Source: Flaccisagitta enflata
Lineage: Eukaryota; Chaetognatha; Sagittoidea; Aphragmophora
Reading direction: 5' to 3'
Length of the DNA stretch: 64,000 bases
Assembly (NCBI GenBank): GCA_965153355.1
Contig: OZ231126.1
Coordinates: forward strand, 60,078,001-60,142,000
Numbering within the stretch: position 1 is the stretch's first letter; the number at the start of each line of letters is the position of its first letter. The notes beneath the pieces are model-generated. The model was given only the letters and a program-made list of their open reading frames with translations. It was not told where the DNA came from and did no database searches. Positions 11,328-23,672 of this stretch are shown here, one piece after another. Both the position numbers and the translations under genes were made by a program.

Positions 11328-11520
11328 CCGACGCTGCCGACGCTTCCTAAGCTAAAGAATATGCCGACGCTTCCGACGCTGCCGATGCTGCCTAAGCTAA
11401 CAAATATGCCGACGCTTCCGACGCTGCCGACGCTTCCTAAGCTAACGAATATGCTTCCGACGCTTCCGACGCTGCGCCGACGCTGTGCCGACACGGCCGA
11501 CCATCTGCCGAATATGCCAA
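11328..11520. repeat. 45-bp minisatellite with nested CCGACGCT repeats
   Basis: The block CCTAAGCTAA recurs at 11346, 11391 and 11436, exactly 45 bp apart. Each is followed by AATATGCCGACGCTTCCGAC and further CCGACGCT sub-repeats. The period is a multiple of three and would encode PKLTNMPTLPTLPTL, but no gene context supports translation. Confidence 0.85.
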
Positions 11521-12213
11521 CGCTGCCGTCGCGGCCGCCGGCACCTATGGCATTTCGAAATCCGGTCATTTGCCAACAATATCCAGAGCAAAAAAAAGAA
11601 TTCGGATTCGGGTGGATCCGGGTGTGGTTTAACGATGTGACAGATTTGTGTATGGTTCATGGTTTTTATGCTTCATGCTGGAACGCGCGTTTGGCACGTG
11701 GGAGAGAAGAGAGTTTATGATCTCGCGTCTGTCTTTTGTTAATGTGAAAATGTGGGTTGTAAAATGTGTATACGCGGATTCGTGGTGTGATAGATTTCTT
11801 TGGTTGCGCACATTCCCAAAGGTTTGTGTTAGGTTTGGGTGTTTGCTACGGGGCATAGGCATAGGCCGTTGTTACTAAATACGGCGTTTAACAAAGGGCT
11901 GTTTGTACGTTGATCTTTTCCAGACAAAAATGGCATGATATGTGACATGTGAGAGTGTTTAGTATTTTGTACCTCTGCACTATTGTTGACTTTGCTTGTC
12001 GTTTATTGCAGCTTGGGTGAAATTTGGCTTTATGCATAATTAAAACTTGTCATATTGTGAAAAGATTAGGTAATGAAATGATTTACGTCTACCAAGGTCT
12101 TTCCCAGGACAATTTTCTATTTTTACCATTTTTCCCTCGAAAAGTAAATCCTCTCAAAATCCTTTCATTTTTTTGGGTCATAATCGGTTTATTTTTCACG
12201 GGTGTCCATATTC
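11521..12213. other. No gene seen
   Basis: Apparently unique sequence between the minisatellite and the next MITE. No frame shows a recognisable domain. Confidence 0.4.
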
Positions 12214-12474
12214 AGGGGGCGTTTCTAGTCAAAGACGATCGCGTTTTGAAAGGGCCACTTGGTCGCTGGCTACGTTCGTTCGCTCGCACTGCTCACTCCG
12301 CTCACTCGCTCCGCAGCGCTACTCTCGCTTCGCTCGCTCGCTCCGTTCACTGGCTCGCTCACTCACTTCGCTCACTCCCTCGTGGGACAGTTGAAAATCG
12401 TGGATACGTGTTCACTCTGTTATCGCATTTCACGGGAGGGAACGCGTTCTTGGTTGTCACCAGAAACACGCCCT
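12214..12474 (+). mobile_element. TTTCTAGT-family MITE, copy 2
   Basis: It starts AGGGGGCGTTTCTAGTCAAA and continues GACGATCGCGTTTTGAAAGG. It ends CCAGAAACACGCCCT. Internal CGCTCACT repeats and the CTCCCTCGTGGGACAGTTGA block are as in the other copies. No target duplication is visible. Confidence 0.88.
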
Positions 12475-12952
12475 TACTTCAAATTCCATCACTTTCTTTT
12501 TTGAGTTTTCTTCGAAGTTGAAACTTATCGCTTTTCTTAAATCACTTTTGAAGGTCGTCCTTGTCATTTATACCAACAGCTCAAGTCCGGGGCTTTCTGG
12601 GAGTCTGAGAAGGAGTTACATTTTACGAGGTACAGAGTCTGAAAATCATCCCATCAGAATCAAGGTCGCAGTACAGTGAAACCCTGCATCAACAGATCTA
12701 CTAGCGACTGAAACCTATTTATGACAGAGATAAAAATTATTTTGTTTTATTTGCTAATTTGACAGACTGACACACCTATAATGAATAAACCGGATCACTC
12801 TCCTGAGCTCCGTAACTGCATAATACAACTGTACTCTTATTCACTTAAAGTAGCGAGTAGCACTGTAACAGATAAAAACGCCTACACTTGAAACACAATT
12901 TAATCGGTTTCTTTCTTGAATCGTCAGAAATGGAAGAGCCCCAGATCCCATA
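12475..12952. other. No gene seen
   Basis: Apparently unique AT-rich DNA. Confidence 0.4.
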
Positions 12953-13486
12953 GAGGGGGGGGGGTGGGGCTATTTGGGACAGGGGCAATTTGGGACAGAA
13001 TTGAATTAAGGACTTCTTAAAAATTTAACTTCATGGAATTGAACAATGGTTATGGGCTCAACCTATGACCCTTGGTGAGGGGCAGTTGCGCTGCAGAATT
13101 CAGGCTGGTGCTGCTGCCGCAGCAGCAGCAGCAGCACCACTTTGATTCTAGGACTCTCAGGTTTGAAATTGTGAATAGTGCCGCAAACTTTGCTGTAACT
13201 GCGACAACAAAAATTGTTTTGCTATTTTTCGATTTTTATTGTTGAAAGTACTCATTTATCTTTACTTTGAGGAAAAGAAATATTTAAATTGCGTTATGAC
13301 TTTTTTTTAGTAAGCTCTTTCAAAAATCGGGAAATTTGGGACATAGTTCATTCTTTTTGTTACTTAGTTTTTTCGAGGGAACAATTGATTATATTGTGGT
13401 ACCAGTCCCTGTTTTTCGATTTAATCCTGAAAATTTTTAAATTAGGAAATGTTGCTTTTTTGTCCCAAATAGCCCCATCCCCCTAT
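12953..13486. mobile_element. Inverted-repeat element with GGGGCTATTTGGGACA termini
   Basis: The left terminus has a G-run then GGGGCTATTTGGGACA (12966-12981); the right terminus is TGTCCCAAATAGCCCCATCC plus CCC. TA flanks both ends. TTTGGGACA recurs twice more inside (near 12993 and 13335). A (CAG)n run with a Gly/Ser-free context lies at 13108-13137. There is no transposase frame, so this is a non-autonomous, probably TA-inserting MITE. Confidence 0.8.
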
Positions 13487-14470
13487 CGAAGTTATCTTTT
13501 ACCGGACCCAAGCAACGGTGGGCTGGAGGAGCTTTATATCTAGCCATATGGTAGAAAGATGGAGCTCCATCCAAAAAAGAACCGCAAAGAAGGAAGATAT
13601 CGTTATCGAAAACTCATTGCGATGGACTGATTTGAATGACGGATATGAAAGCGATGGCTTTGAGAATCTCAAAAGAGAAGTAGGACAAAGTGTAGGGCAT
13701 AGAGCCAAAGGCAAAGAGGACAAGATCTGATGTTTTGTAGTTTTTGAGTAGAAGTGGCAGTTTTCATGTAACATCTGTGCAACGTTTTTAAAAAGCTCAT
13801 GACATTTTAGCTAAAATTTCAACGTATTCCTGCGCTGTTTTTGCAACAGTATGAATTATGTTCACACCCTGTTATGTACACTGATTTTGCACTGATCTAA
13901 GGTAAAAAATATGATTTTAGAATTATCAAGCGCTACTTCTATGGATGTTAAATGATAATGCAAAACAAAAAACAAACAAAAAAAAAAAACAAAACAAAGG
14001 CACTTATTTTCAAATGCATCATAATGAATCAGCGTAAAATCATCATCACAAGGTCTGAACATAACTCAAATAGTTGTCCCGACGTTTCCCGAAATCCACC
14101 TCCCGGCCAACTCGAGGCGTGCTTTTCATGGTTAGACCCTAGGGCCCTCCAAAAAGTTTTGCACGGATATTAAAGCCAGTTTCCCCATATAAATGTCGTA
14201 CTATACCTTGTGATGATGATTGTGTCTGCCGCGATGGCAATTGGAGCCTTGGATTTGTCGCGGCCATAACGAGGAAAGAAGCGGCGCCTTCTTCGAATGT
14301 ATGCTTCCGCGAATCGATAATTTAGCCATGGAGTGAATCTTTTTCATCGTCGTCCGCCCAAAAAAAGAATTATAGTCCGAACCACTTTTTTTCGGTTCTT
14401 GCTTCTTGGTTCTTCCACACACGAAGCAGATATAAGAAAGATCTAGATTGAAGACCAGTAAGAAACAACT
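13487..14470. other. No supported gene
   Basis: Mostly unique sequence with an A-rich run near 13975-13990. A minus-strand stretch near 14215-14300 can be read as a short basic peptide but lacks splice signals or a domain I know. Confidence 0.35.
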
Positions 14471-14474
14471 GAAA

Positions 14475-14710
<236 letters not shown>

Positions 14711-14980
14711 AAATATGAATAACATCTTATCAGTTGAATATCTGAAAGCAACATGTTGCAATCATACAAACACTCATCCGTTACGATGAAAGCACGACAC
14801 GATAGTCACAAGGTAAAGATTTTTTTCCATCTATAGATAGAAATGGGGCAGGCAAAAATAGACGGAATGAGGAGGAGGCGGTGACGATAATGATATCGAT
14901 GATGTTCGGCGATAAAGAAAAAGGAAATTCTTTTGTCTCCGAGACGGTCTTCAAGTTAAATGACGTGTTCGTAATAGAGA

Positions 14981-15210
<230 letters not shown>

Positions 15211-15600
15211 AATGAGTGAATGAGACAAACCGACTACATGGTAGATAAATCTAAAGCCAAAAAGAGAAAAATGGATTCAGACTGAGACAGAGCGAGAGTA
15301 AATGGGTTTTTTAGGGCGAATGCAAAGCGTCAGCAATTTTTTTAACCTTTCGCTTTCGTCGATTTCTTATTCGCGTTTTCCGCTCTTCGTTTTTTTTCCT
15401 CTTTTTTTATTGTTCCAGAGTAATTGAAATTCAACATTCCATGTCTCACTATTTTAGCATAACTTTCGGATTATGACTATGATGACAGTTTCTACTTCAA
15501 TTTTGGGGTAGCGAACTAAACATCGCGGGGTCACCTTAGACGTCACAATCCTTGAACGGAAAAAAATATGATGAAGTTTTAAGGGTGGAAAGAAACTTAA
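15211..15600. other. No gene seen
   Basis: Apparently unique DNA between two microsatellites. Confidence 0.4.
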
Positions 15601-15789
15601 CGATTGAAGTAATGAATGAATGAAGTAATGAATGAATGAATGAATGAATGAATGAATGAATGAATGAATGTTATGAATGAATGAATGAATGAAAGAATGA
15701 ATGAATGAATGAATGAATGAATAAATGAATAAATAAATAAATAAATAAATAAATAAATGAATAAATAAATAAATAAATAAATAAATGAA

Positions 15790-15825
<36 letters not shown>

Positions 15826-15962
15826 GAATGAATGAATGAATGAATGAATGAATGAATGAATGAATGAATGAATGAATAAATAAATGTTATGAATGAATTA
15901 ATGAATGAATGAATGAATGAATGAATGATTGAATGAATGAATGAATGAATGAATGAATGAAT
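15601..15962. repeat. (AATG)n / (AATA)n tetranucleotide array
   Basis: About 360 bp of AATG units with internal blocks converted to AATA (roughly 15720-15825) and twice interrupted by the same GTTATGAATGAAT piece (15670 and 15886). That repetition suggests internal duplication. Confidence 0.97.
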
Positions 15963-16269
15963 AAATGTATATATGATAGGTGGAACAACATCCCTCACTA
16001 TACCCAAACTAAAATAACTGGAAGAGGGCCTTGTGAGCCCTCACTGACTAGTTACTACGCGCATCACTCCTAGTTTTCCATGAAACTTAATTTGAATAAC
16101 ATTCCCTCTCACTCTTACCCAGCGAATTGATCATATCAGAGAAAATAAATGAAACTAGAACAAAAAATAGGGAGGATAAAGGGCGAGTTGATCTCACGGA
16201 TGGGAAAAGCTGAAAAAAGGTAATGATGAACTCCTCGTGGAATGGAATGAGGAAAAATTGTCGGCGATA
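15963..16269. other. No gene seen
   Basis: Apparently unique sequence. Confidence 0.4.
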
Positions 16270-16484
16270 AAACAAACAGGTGACGCGGGGTTACAGTTTC
16301 GTCGCAGACGGATGGGCAGGGGTATAGAACCCCGCTACACACACTCATTATATCACAATTGTGGCATCCTAAATGCGCACTGTCACACTAATTTGCGCAT
16401 GACCTATCGACCAATAAACTAATGGACCGATCAACCAACGGACAAACAAAACCTCTTTTAGAGTCCCGGGTCTGCGACTTAAAA
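16270..16484 (+). mobile_element. GTC-hairpin family copy with GTCGCAGAC variant
   Basis: The subterminal motif is CGTCGCAGACGGATGGGCAG and the 3' end is GGTCTGCGACTTAAAA. The A in GTCGCAGAC is matched by the T in GTCTGCGAC, so the 5' motif and the outer hairpin arm still complement each other. The inner arm (AGTCCCGG) has decayed. The left end is approximate because AACAAGG is replaced. Confidence 0.75.
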
Positions 16485-16626
16485 GCCGATACGGACGATA
16501 AATGGCTGAAATGGCTCGCAGAATCTGTCAAGGATTATTGAAAAACGCACGAGTTGAAAGAGGCAGAAAGATGGCTAAAAGGCGCATACAGAGTTGAGCT
16601 CATACACCCAACTCCTAGGTTAAAAC

Positions 16627-16800
<174 letters not shown>

Positions 16801-17472
16801 AGACAGACGGCTAGACAAACTGAATGAGACCGAGACACAGAGTCTGATGATCACATACAAACACCCAGATAGAAATCAGAAAAGGGTAATTCATTAAATG
16901 CAGTAGCCACCAGTCAATATCAAACAGTGGCGCGATTCAGAGGCGGGGGTTAAATGAAAAGTCTGAGAGACCAAAAATGAAAAAAAAAAGTAATTAACAT
17001 CAGTTCCGTTTTTCAGAAAAATAGAATTCATTGAAACTCAATCTCGGCGACTTTTTCCACCTGAGCTGCGTCTCGCTGCGTTCCACTGCGTCCCGCTGCG
17101 TCCCGCGGCGCTCTGCGGCTTCCCCCGGCGTCGCTCGTGGTTTTGCCAAGCTCCACAGCGGCTCCCCATTGGTTTTCTTTATACGTGCATTCATTACCCG
17201 TCGCTTTCCGCTGCTTAATGAACTCCTCCTTCTCTCAATGGCTCCTTTCAGTTATATCATTGGCTTTCTGGTGTACTAGGACGTTATTTTTGGAGCTCTT
17301 TCACTTTTGCCACAATTGCATCTCATTCAATGAAGCTCTATAAACAATATCCGCCTGAAAAGCGTCTTAAATATTAATGGCCTTCCTTAAAGAATTCCCA
17401 TTTGGCTATTCGGATTTTTCAATCGTCTACTTTCCCCGTTACTGTGAAAGGCTATTTCCTTTTTTCTCCTTC
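16801..17472. other. No gene seen; short 10-bp repeat
   Basis: CTGCGTCCCG-type 10 to 11-bp units repeat about five times between 17066 and 17125. CAGTGGCGCGATTCAGAGGC near 16926 looks like a lone hAT end. No gene is apparent. Confidence 0.4.
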
Positions 17473-17627
17473 TTTTAAGTCGCGGACACGCGACTCTACA
17501 CCTTGCTGTGTCGGTCGGTAGGTCGGTAGGTTGGTAGGTTACGAACTTTTTTGAATTCCGAGTGGTTTTTGCATTACTGCTCCTGCCCAACCGTCCGCGA
17601 CTGGATTGCCGTGTATCCGGCCTTGTT
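17473..17627 (-). mobile_element. GTC-hairpin family copy, intact
   Basis: On the plus strand it begins TTTTAAGTCGCGGACACGCG then ACT, the perfect terminal hairpin, followed by a GGTCGGTAGG tract. The subterminal block is AACCGTCCGCGACTGGATTG and the end is GTATCCGGCCTTGTT. Near-identical blocks occur at 44816 and 24450. Confidence 0.93.
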
Positions 17628-17839
17628 CTTTTGTTAGTTAACTTCATGTCATCGTCATATAGGTTGTTTAAATTTGTAACCGTTGAAACCTGCTTTTTGT
17701 CAAATTCATTTTTACCGGAATACCTTTTCACCTGAAAGACAACAGTGATGCAACCTTTGACCCCACTGATGAATTGAGTTCGACTCGTTTTGCCTCGGTC
17801 GTCATGGCGTTCCCCGTTTCTATCAATGATAGTATCATT

Positions 17840-18018
17840 CAGCGGCGTAGGACAAGGGACATCAGGGACATCAATTGATGTCCCTGCTGTCGGGACACCA
17901 AAGTTGTCGGGACACCAAAGAAGAAAAAAAATAAGGGAAAGGAAGAAAAAAAAGAAAAAAAGGAAAAGAAAAAAAAAAAGAAAAAAAGGAAAAGAAAAAA
18001 AAGAAAAAAAGAAGGTAG

Positions 18019-18116
<98 letters not shown>

Positions 18117-18552
18117 TGGACAAACAGGAAAAGTAAAAAAAGTAGAAGAAAAATAGATGAAACAAAAGATGAAGACGTAAAGAAAATAAGATAGTAAAAC
18201 CGACAGAAATAAAGGAATCAAAATTCTGTGGTTTTCAAGCTTATGTTAGTTTTAGACAAATAAAGAGGGATGTAGGGGAGCAAAGTAAGTAAAAAATTTA
18301 AAAAAAGAAGATAGGTATTTAGGCACAAGCTGTGGCTGAGAGAGAAAAAAACTATTTTCTCATATACCAGAAATGATTAAGCCCCATCCCACTTATCTAA
18401 GACCTCAAAGAAAACAAGAGTATGGTAGTAATTACAATTTTTTTACAATTTTCAAGCAAAAACTACATATTATTGTCTGTTGGGACACCAGATTTGTCGG
18501 ACACTAGTTAAGTAGCTGATGTCCCAAGAAATCCAGCTCCCCTACGCCGCTG
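17840..18552. mobile_element. Non-autonomous hAT element with 8-bp target duplication
   Basis: The terminal inverted repeats are CAGCGGCGTAGG and CCTACGCCGCTG, flanked on both sides by the exact octamer GTATCATT (17832-17839 and 18553-18560). An 8-bp duplication with CAG-type termini is the hAT signature. The 713-bp interior has no transposase. It holds GGGACACCAAAG repeats, an AAAAGGAAAAG purine-rich stretch and a (GA)n(CAGA)n array, so the microsatellite either grew inside the element or was captured. Confidence 0.92.
18024..18118. repeat. (GA)n then (CAGA)n array inside the hAT element
   Basis: About 38 GA units followed by four CAGA units. It lies wholly inside the hAT element. Confidence 0.95.
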
Positions 18553-18560
18553 GTATCATT

Positions 18561-19504
18561 CGTACATACCTACGGCCCTCCTCCACTTCCGCAGGGGGGG
18601 GGGGCGGCAACCACCCAAACATGCCGTAAAAAATAATTTTTTTCTCGTTTCACGCAAGAATCTGCCGTCAAATCAATTCTTACGGCCTAGGAAGATAGCT
18701 GAGATTAATTTTAGTAATATTAAAAATTAAGAAAACCAGATTGCAATGGCAATCCTCACAGAAGAGGTTGAGGAAACATTTTATTGTTCTTAACAAATCG
18801 TAGCAAAGGATAACTCATCAATGTTTCACTTCATCCCCAACTGCACTATGACACACAAAAACCGGGTTTCGTTGGTAATCTAAGACTACAAATTGAATTT
18901 CTTGATAGTGACTTTTTCTGACCATAAAAAGTTCAAAAATCAAAACTAAGTGGTAGAATTCGTTCCAAAGAAAATAGTTGTACCCTGAAAGAGCTCTTTA
19001 TACATTATCAGCCTCCTTCCTCCTCTGCCACTTTCCTTGTAAATTCAATCGCCATCTCCCCATCACACATTTCTTTCTTCCAGCTGTTCCTCAGACTTAC
19101 CAATCTCCACCATCACCTTTACAACTGAGACTGCCGACTTTAAATTGAGTTCCAAGACTTCATTCAATCTTGAATTTGAAACCGTTGAAGGAGAGTATTT
19201 TGTGAAAGAAAAAAAAGTCCCCTTTCAACTTCTTTGTTTTTCGCAATTCACACTGAAAAGAACTCCTTCCGTTTACTTTTTTTTCTCTATCTCGAACAGG
19301 GATGCGGAAGCGCTCAGTTGCAACCATGTTGGCGAGCACATACGCCGTTGATCACCACCTATAGGCCTATCTAGTGGAATTACGAATCTCATCTCCAGCA
19401 CCATCCCAAACCACCCCTTTCTACCTTCGCATAGATCTTAAATCACCACCTCTCTCAGCTCCCACGCCCTCAAAACATCCCTTTTCACCGACACATGTGT
19501 ACTA
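18561..19504. other. No gene seen
   Basis: Apparently unique; a G-run at 18593-18604. Short frames near 19145 and 19374 have no known domain. Confidence 0.35.
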
Positions 19505-19736
19505 TGGGCGGTTTCTAGTGAAGATGAAAAACGCGTTTGTTCCCGTGAAACGCGATAACGAGGGAGTGAGCGAAAAGAGTGAGCAAGCCCGTAAACGGAG
19601 CAAGCGAGCGTAGTGAGCGTAGCGAAGCAAAGCGCGGCGGAGCGAGTAAGCGAGTGAGTGGTGCGAGCGAACGAACGTAGCGAGCGACCGAGTGGTACTT
19701 TCAAAACGCGATCGTCTTTGACTAGAAACGCCCCCT
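19505..19736 (-). mobile_element. TTTCTAGT-family MITE, copy 3
   Basis: On the plus strand it runs GGGCGGTTTCTAGTGAAGAT, GTTCCCGTGAAACGCGATAA, GAGTGAGCGA-type repeats, then AACGCGATCGTCTTTGACTA and GAAACGCCCCCT. It is inverted relative to the copies at 2996 and 12214. Confidence 0.88.
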
Positions 19737-20118
19737 AAATCGCAACTTATCTCCTGCATCCCTAAACCACCCTTTTCCATCTTCACAAAGGCCCTTTATC
19801 GCCATCTGTGGGAAGTGGTGGTAGCGGATCGGAGGCGGTTAGAGCATCTGAATAACCGACCGTATCCCCGCTTTCCTTATAAGGCCTTATGACAGCGTGC
19901 CCACGAAGCCAACATTTAGGGTATCAACTTGCGTCAAAATGGAAAAAATGTGAAAATCAAGATAGAAAAACAAATGAATAAAAGTGATTAAGATTAGACA
20001 TACATGATATTTGAAAGTAAAATTTGCATCCCCTTAGCAAGAAACTCAGATTTTGCCAATATTTCTGAAGATGTTGTACTAAAAATTTCTACAAATTTCT
20101 TTTTTGTCCACTGACAGG
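19737..20118. other. No gene seen
   Basis: Apparently unique sequence. Confidence 0.4.
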
Positions 20119-20270
20119 GTGCTGGTCGAAATTATAAGTTTGCATAGAAAACAAAAAAATGAAAAAACGAAAAACATAGTTCTCTTCCAAATTCGATTCC
20201 AAAGAGAACTATGTTTTTGAAAATGCAAAAAATCCCCGCATTTGGCTGTCTTATAATTTCGACCACAGGA
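20119..20270. repeat. Nested palindrome, about 150 bp
   Basis: The outer arms CTGGTCGAAATTATAAG and CTTATAATTTCGACCACAG are inverted. Inside, AAACATAGTTCTCTT (20172) mirrors AAGAGAACTATGTTT (20202), and TTGCAT/ATGCAA lie between. This probably represents a miniature foldback element. No coding capacity. Confidence 0.75.
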
Positions 20271-21143
20271 AAAAGTTAGATTAAAAGTTTTTTTTCTTAG
20301 TAGTTGGCCTCAAGTAAGATGGCTTTTTTGGTTGTATAATTGCCTGTGAGTGAATTTTTTTATAAAGTCACCATCAATGATCATTGTTAAGATGCTTTAA
20401 TACTTCGGTAACAGTTTTCTATGATTTCTACACACAAAATACTAATTTTTTATGATTTTTCTGTCATTATGTGAATTATCTTTGTCACCTAAGGTACATA
20501 GCTATTAACCTCTCCCCTGATTATAATAATGAAAATCCGGCCCCTGCATCGCTTTGTCATCTTATTAGGAACCCTGATGGAGAATATAAACAGCTCGGGA
20601 AGCAACAAAATTGTATTGATTGTCAGAAAAATGTTATGATATGAAGAGTCATCAGAAAAAATGTCAACGGTTTTTCACGAAAATGCCACTATTTTGCTGC
20701 TTTTTTCATATGTATTGTCTATCAAATCACCCTTTAGACGCTATGTTGAGGTGTATATTAGCTCATTAAGTGCAGACAGTGACTACTTGACCAAAGAAAA
20801 CAGTAATGAGGGGATTTATGACGCCATATTGAACTTAAAGTAGGCTGAAGCAATTGCTGTTTTTCTGGGGGACTTGCCGTCTTATACCGATCGCAAAGGA
20901 GGATTTTTTTGTTTATCCGATTACCCGCCCATGGAGCAGGTTTGGGAAAAAATGAAATCAGACCAAGAAAAACTTTAAAAAGGATCCTACAAAGGAAGAG
21001 AAAAGAAAGATGGAGTCTGGAAGTTAGACATCTTCAAGGCAGTGCTCTACATTGTATACTTGACCAATGTAATCTGCAAATCTTATAGCACTGGTGAATA
21101 AGTTGTTACGCATTTTTACATCTGCACATAAATGATCTCTTAT
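20271..21143. other. No gene seen
   Basis: Apparently unique AT-rich DNA with no supported feature. Confidence 0.4.
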
Positions 21144-21235
21144 TTTTTGGTTGCGGACACGCCACTCTATAAGAGGCATTGTCCGTCCATTGGTCCGTCG
21201 GTCCGTCCGTGAGCACGAGTCAAAAAGTGCGAAAA
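21144..21235 (-). mobile_element. Partial GTC-hairpin element
   Basis: TTTTTTGGTTGCGGACACGC followed by CACTCTATAAGAGGC, then a CCGTCGGTCCGTCCGTGAGC tract and ACGAGTCAAAAAGTGCGAAA. The last two blocks match the copy at 51339. One stem base is mismatched and the opposite end is missing. Confidence 0.7.
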
Positions 21236-21290
21236 CAAGCGTTCTTCTCCTTCTTCCTGCTCTTTTACTTCTTTCTTTCCCTGTATGTCA

Positions 21291-22270
21291 TACAGGGTCT
21301 TCAATCTCGACTGGGAAAAAGTGTTAAGCTTTTGCTCTCAGCTGCTTCTTCTCACTAGTCTGGAATTTATTTTTTTTACTATGTTTGACGTTTTTCATGT
21401 CAAAATTTCACTGGTCTGTGTCAAATATTTTGTCCACAACATTAATTTGAAGTAAAATAATTATTTGTGGCTATAACCATGGCAAAAAAAAAAGTAGACA
21501 ACTTTTTTAGCTTATTTCTGCTGATCTAACAATATAAAATATAAAAAATCCATGGCCGTTTGAAAGATCTTCAAAAGATCTTTCAAATGCGACGTTGCTG
21601 GTAGTTCTAGCTTTATTCGTTTAGAAATGGCACAAGAATGAATGAAAACATTGCCATATTTGATTTTGCAATTCAACTGTATTCAGAATGTTTTGATAAG
21701 AAGTAGTTCACTTTGACGAGCTCTAACTTTTAAACGGTTTGAGTTACAGATCTGGGATTGGTCTTGAATGAAAGAAAATTCAAAAATCTTTAAAAATACC
21801 TTGAAAAAAAAGTTCACAAAGATTTTTTTTCACTGTTTTTTTATGAACTAACAAAAAAGAACAGCTTTTTCATCGTGGCTTTTTGAGTCTTGACCATCTA
21901 CTCTTTATCCTTCTGTCATTTCTAAACGAATAAAGCTACAACATCCAGCATGGTCCCATTTTGAAGATCTTTTGAAGAGCTTTAAAACGGTCATGGATTT
22001 TGCTATGATTTTCTCATTGGATGAATGTGAAACATTGAAAAAGAATTTGTCTCTTTTTTTTCTTTCTTTTTTTGCCATAGTTATCTGAAAATGCTTGTTT
22101 TTCTTTAAATTGATGTTGTGGTCAAAGCATTTAACACAGATTAATGAAATTTTGACACAAAAAACGTCAAACATAGTACTATAAAAGAAAACAAATTCCA
22201 GACTAGTGAGAAGAAGCAGCTGAGAGCAAAAGCTTAACACTTTTTCCCAGTCGAGATTGAAGACCCTGTA
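21291..22270. mobile_element. 980-bp foldback element flanked by TA
   Basis: TACAGGGTCTTCAATCTCGA at the left mirrors TCGAGATTGAAGACCCTGTA at the right. The pairing runs on through CACTAGTCTGGAAT-like, ATGTTTGACGTTTTT-like and TTCGTTTAGAAATGGCA-like blocks for about 350 bp per arm. Direct TA at both ends fits Tc1/mariner-type insertion. There is no transposase frame. Internal blocks are shared with the foldback at 36892-37722. Confidence 0.88.
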
Positions 22271-22490
22271 ACATTCTCATTCCTTTTCACCATTCAGCAT
22301 TAATCCTCAGTTTGGGGCAACAACTGCAGACCGAATTTCGGACTACAGATAAAAATAAAACCACTAGTCTAATTTGGACTAGGGTGGAATGAAGAAGAAC
22401 ATCCCTCATTTTCAATTTCTAGCTAGAGTGGTTTTCGTTTAAAAATCCTCAGGATTCTACAAACCCTATACTAGTTTCCCTTTCAGAATC

Positions 22491-23668
22491 TAAGTAAAAT
22501 GGCCCAAATCCAAGCATAATGGTCCATATCCAAGCAAAATGGCCCAAATCTGGCCAGAAAACCCCAATTCTGGCCCGAGTAGGCAAAGAAGTAAGAGTTG
22601 CTTCCTGACGCTTCCGAACATGGATTTTTTTTCCACCTACAAAACATGAAGCCGCGAAAAAAACTAGGGGGACCATAAATCTCCAGCTTACATCGTTTTC
22701 AAGTTATATTATTGTTGATTAACAAAAATGACAAGAAAATATGGTCAATGAATTGTACGCTTATTTTCTAGAACTCGCCCCCACGCTTTTTTTTCAGGGT
22801 CAAAGTCTCAGTTCACATGTATCATTGCGCGTCAACGTTTTTACAAAAAAATGTATAAAACCAAAGTAAAAACAATTTTTGGAGATTGTCCGGTAGTAGA
22901 GCAGGCATTAGTTCGAGTGTGGCTACTCGCAACCCTAGATAAAATGCAATTTGATTAAGAAATAAATCGTCCTCATTTTTTTGTTATACACATGCACAAC
23001 TTACCAAAGCAGAGAGAGACACGCAGAGTGACGCAGAAAACGCCTCTTAAAAAGTCGCTTTACATTAGGTGTTCCTACTCATGATGAAGTAGATTGAGTT
23101 AAAAGAGTGATATAACCTCAAAAATTGAAGGTTGTCATGAACAAAAATGGTTTTGACCATAATATAGACAAAATGCTTTCATTAAAAAATGATTTTGAGT
23201 GACTGCTCTGTGCATGACCTTTCAGTCCCTGGACTCTAACTCTGAACGTAAAGTTGTGTTTGTCAGTCATGAATCGTTTTTATATTTGTACCTCTCATCT
23301 ATTTCAAACAAACAAAAAACAATTCTAGTAAGCAAAAGTCGCGAGAGAAAACAAATCTCTATCGAACAAACCCAAGAAAGCCTAGATCGGTGGTGATTTA
23401 CGCCTGTCGTGAGTCTAGACACTTCCCGGGGCGAGTTTTTTTCAGAACGCGTTTCAATTTTAACTCTATGAAGTAAAACAAATAGATCATTATCTAGCCC
23501 GAGGTACATCATTTTGGCCCTTAGAGCTATATTGTGGCCTCCGATACCTAGATTCTGACCAGATTTGGGCCATTATGCTTGAATTTGGGTCATTATGCTT
23601 GGATTTGGGCCATTTTGCTAAGATTTGGGCTATATTGCTTGGATTTGGGCTATTTGGCAGAATTTGGG
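22491..23668. repeat. Inverted arrays of a 20-bp minisatellite flanking 1 kb
   Basis: From 23562 the unit GGATTTGGGCCATTATGCTT (with variants) repeats six times at exactly 20-bp spacing. At 22497-22560 the same unit occurs about three times in inverted orientation (AAGCATAATGGTCCATATCC). The roughly 960 bp between the arrays show no gene. The right array leads directly into the TTCG-family element. Confidence 0.8.
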
Positions 23669-23672
23669 TCCG

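Noticed and set aside
11193-11720. Plus-strand frame with PKLTNMPTLPTLPTL repeats as a structural protein
   Set aside because: The repeat is a short 45-bp minisatellite with nested sub-repeats; the flanking frame shows no domain and no gene signals.
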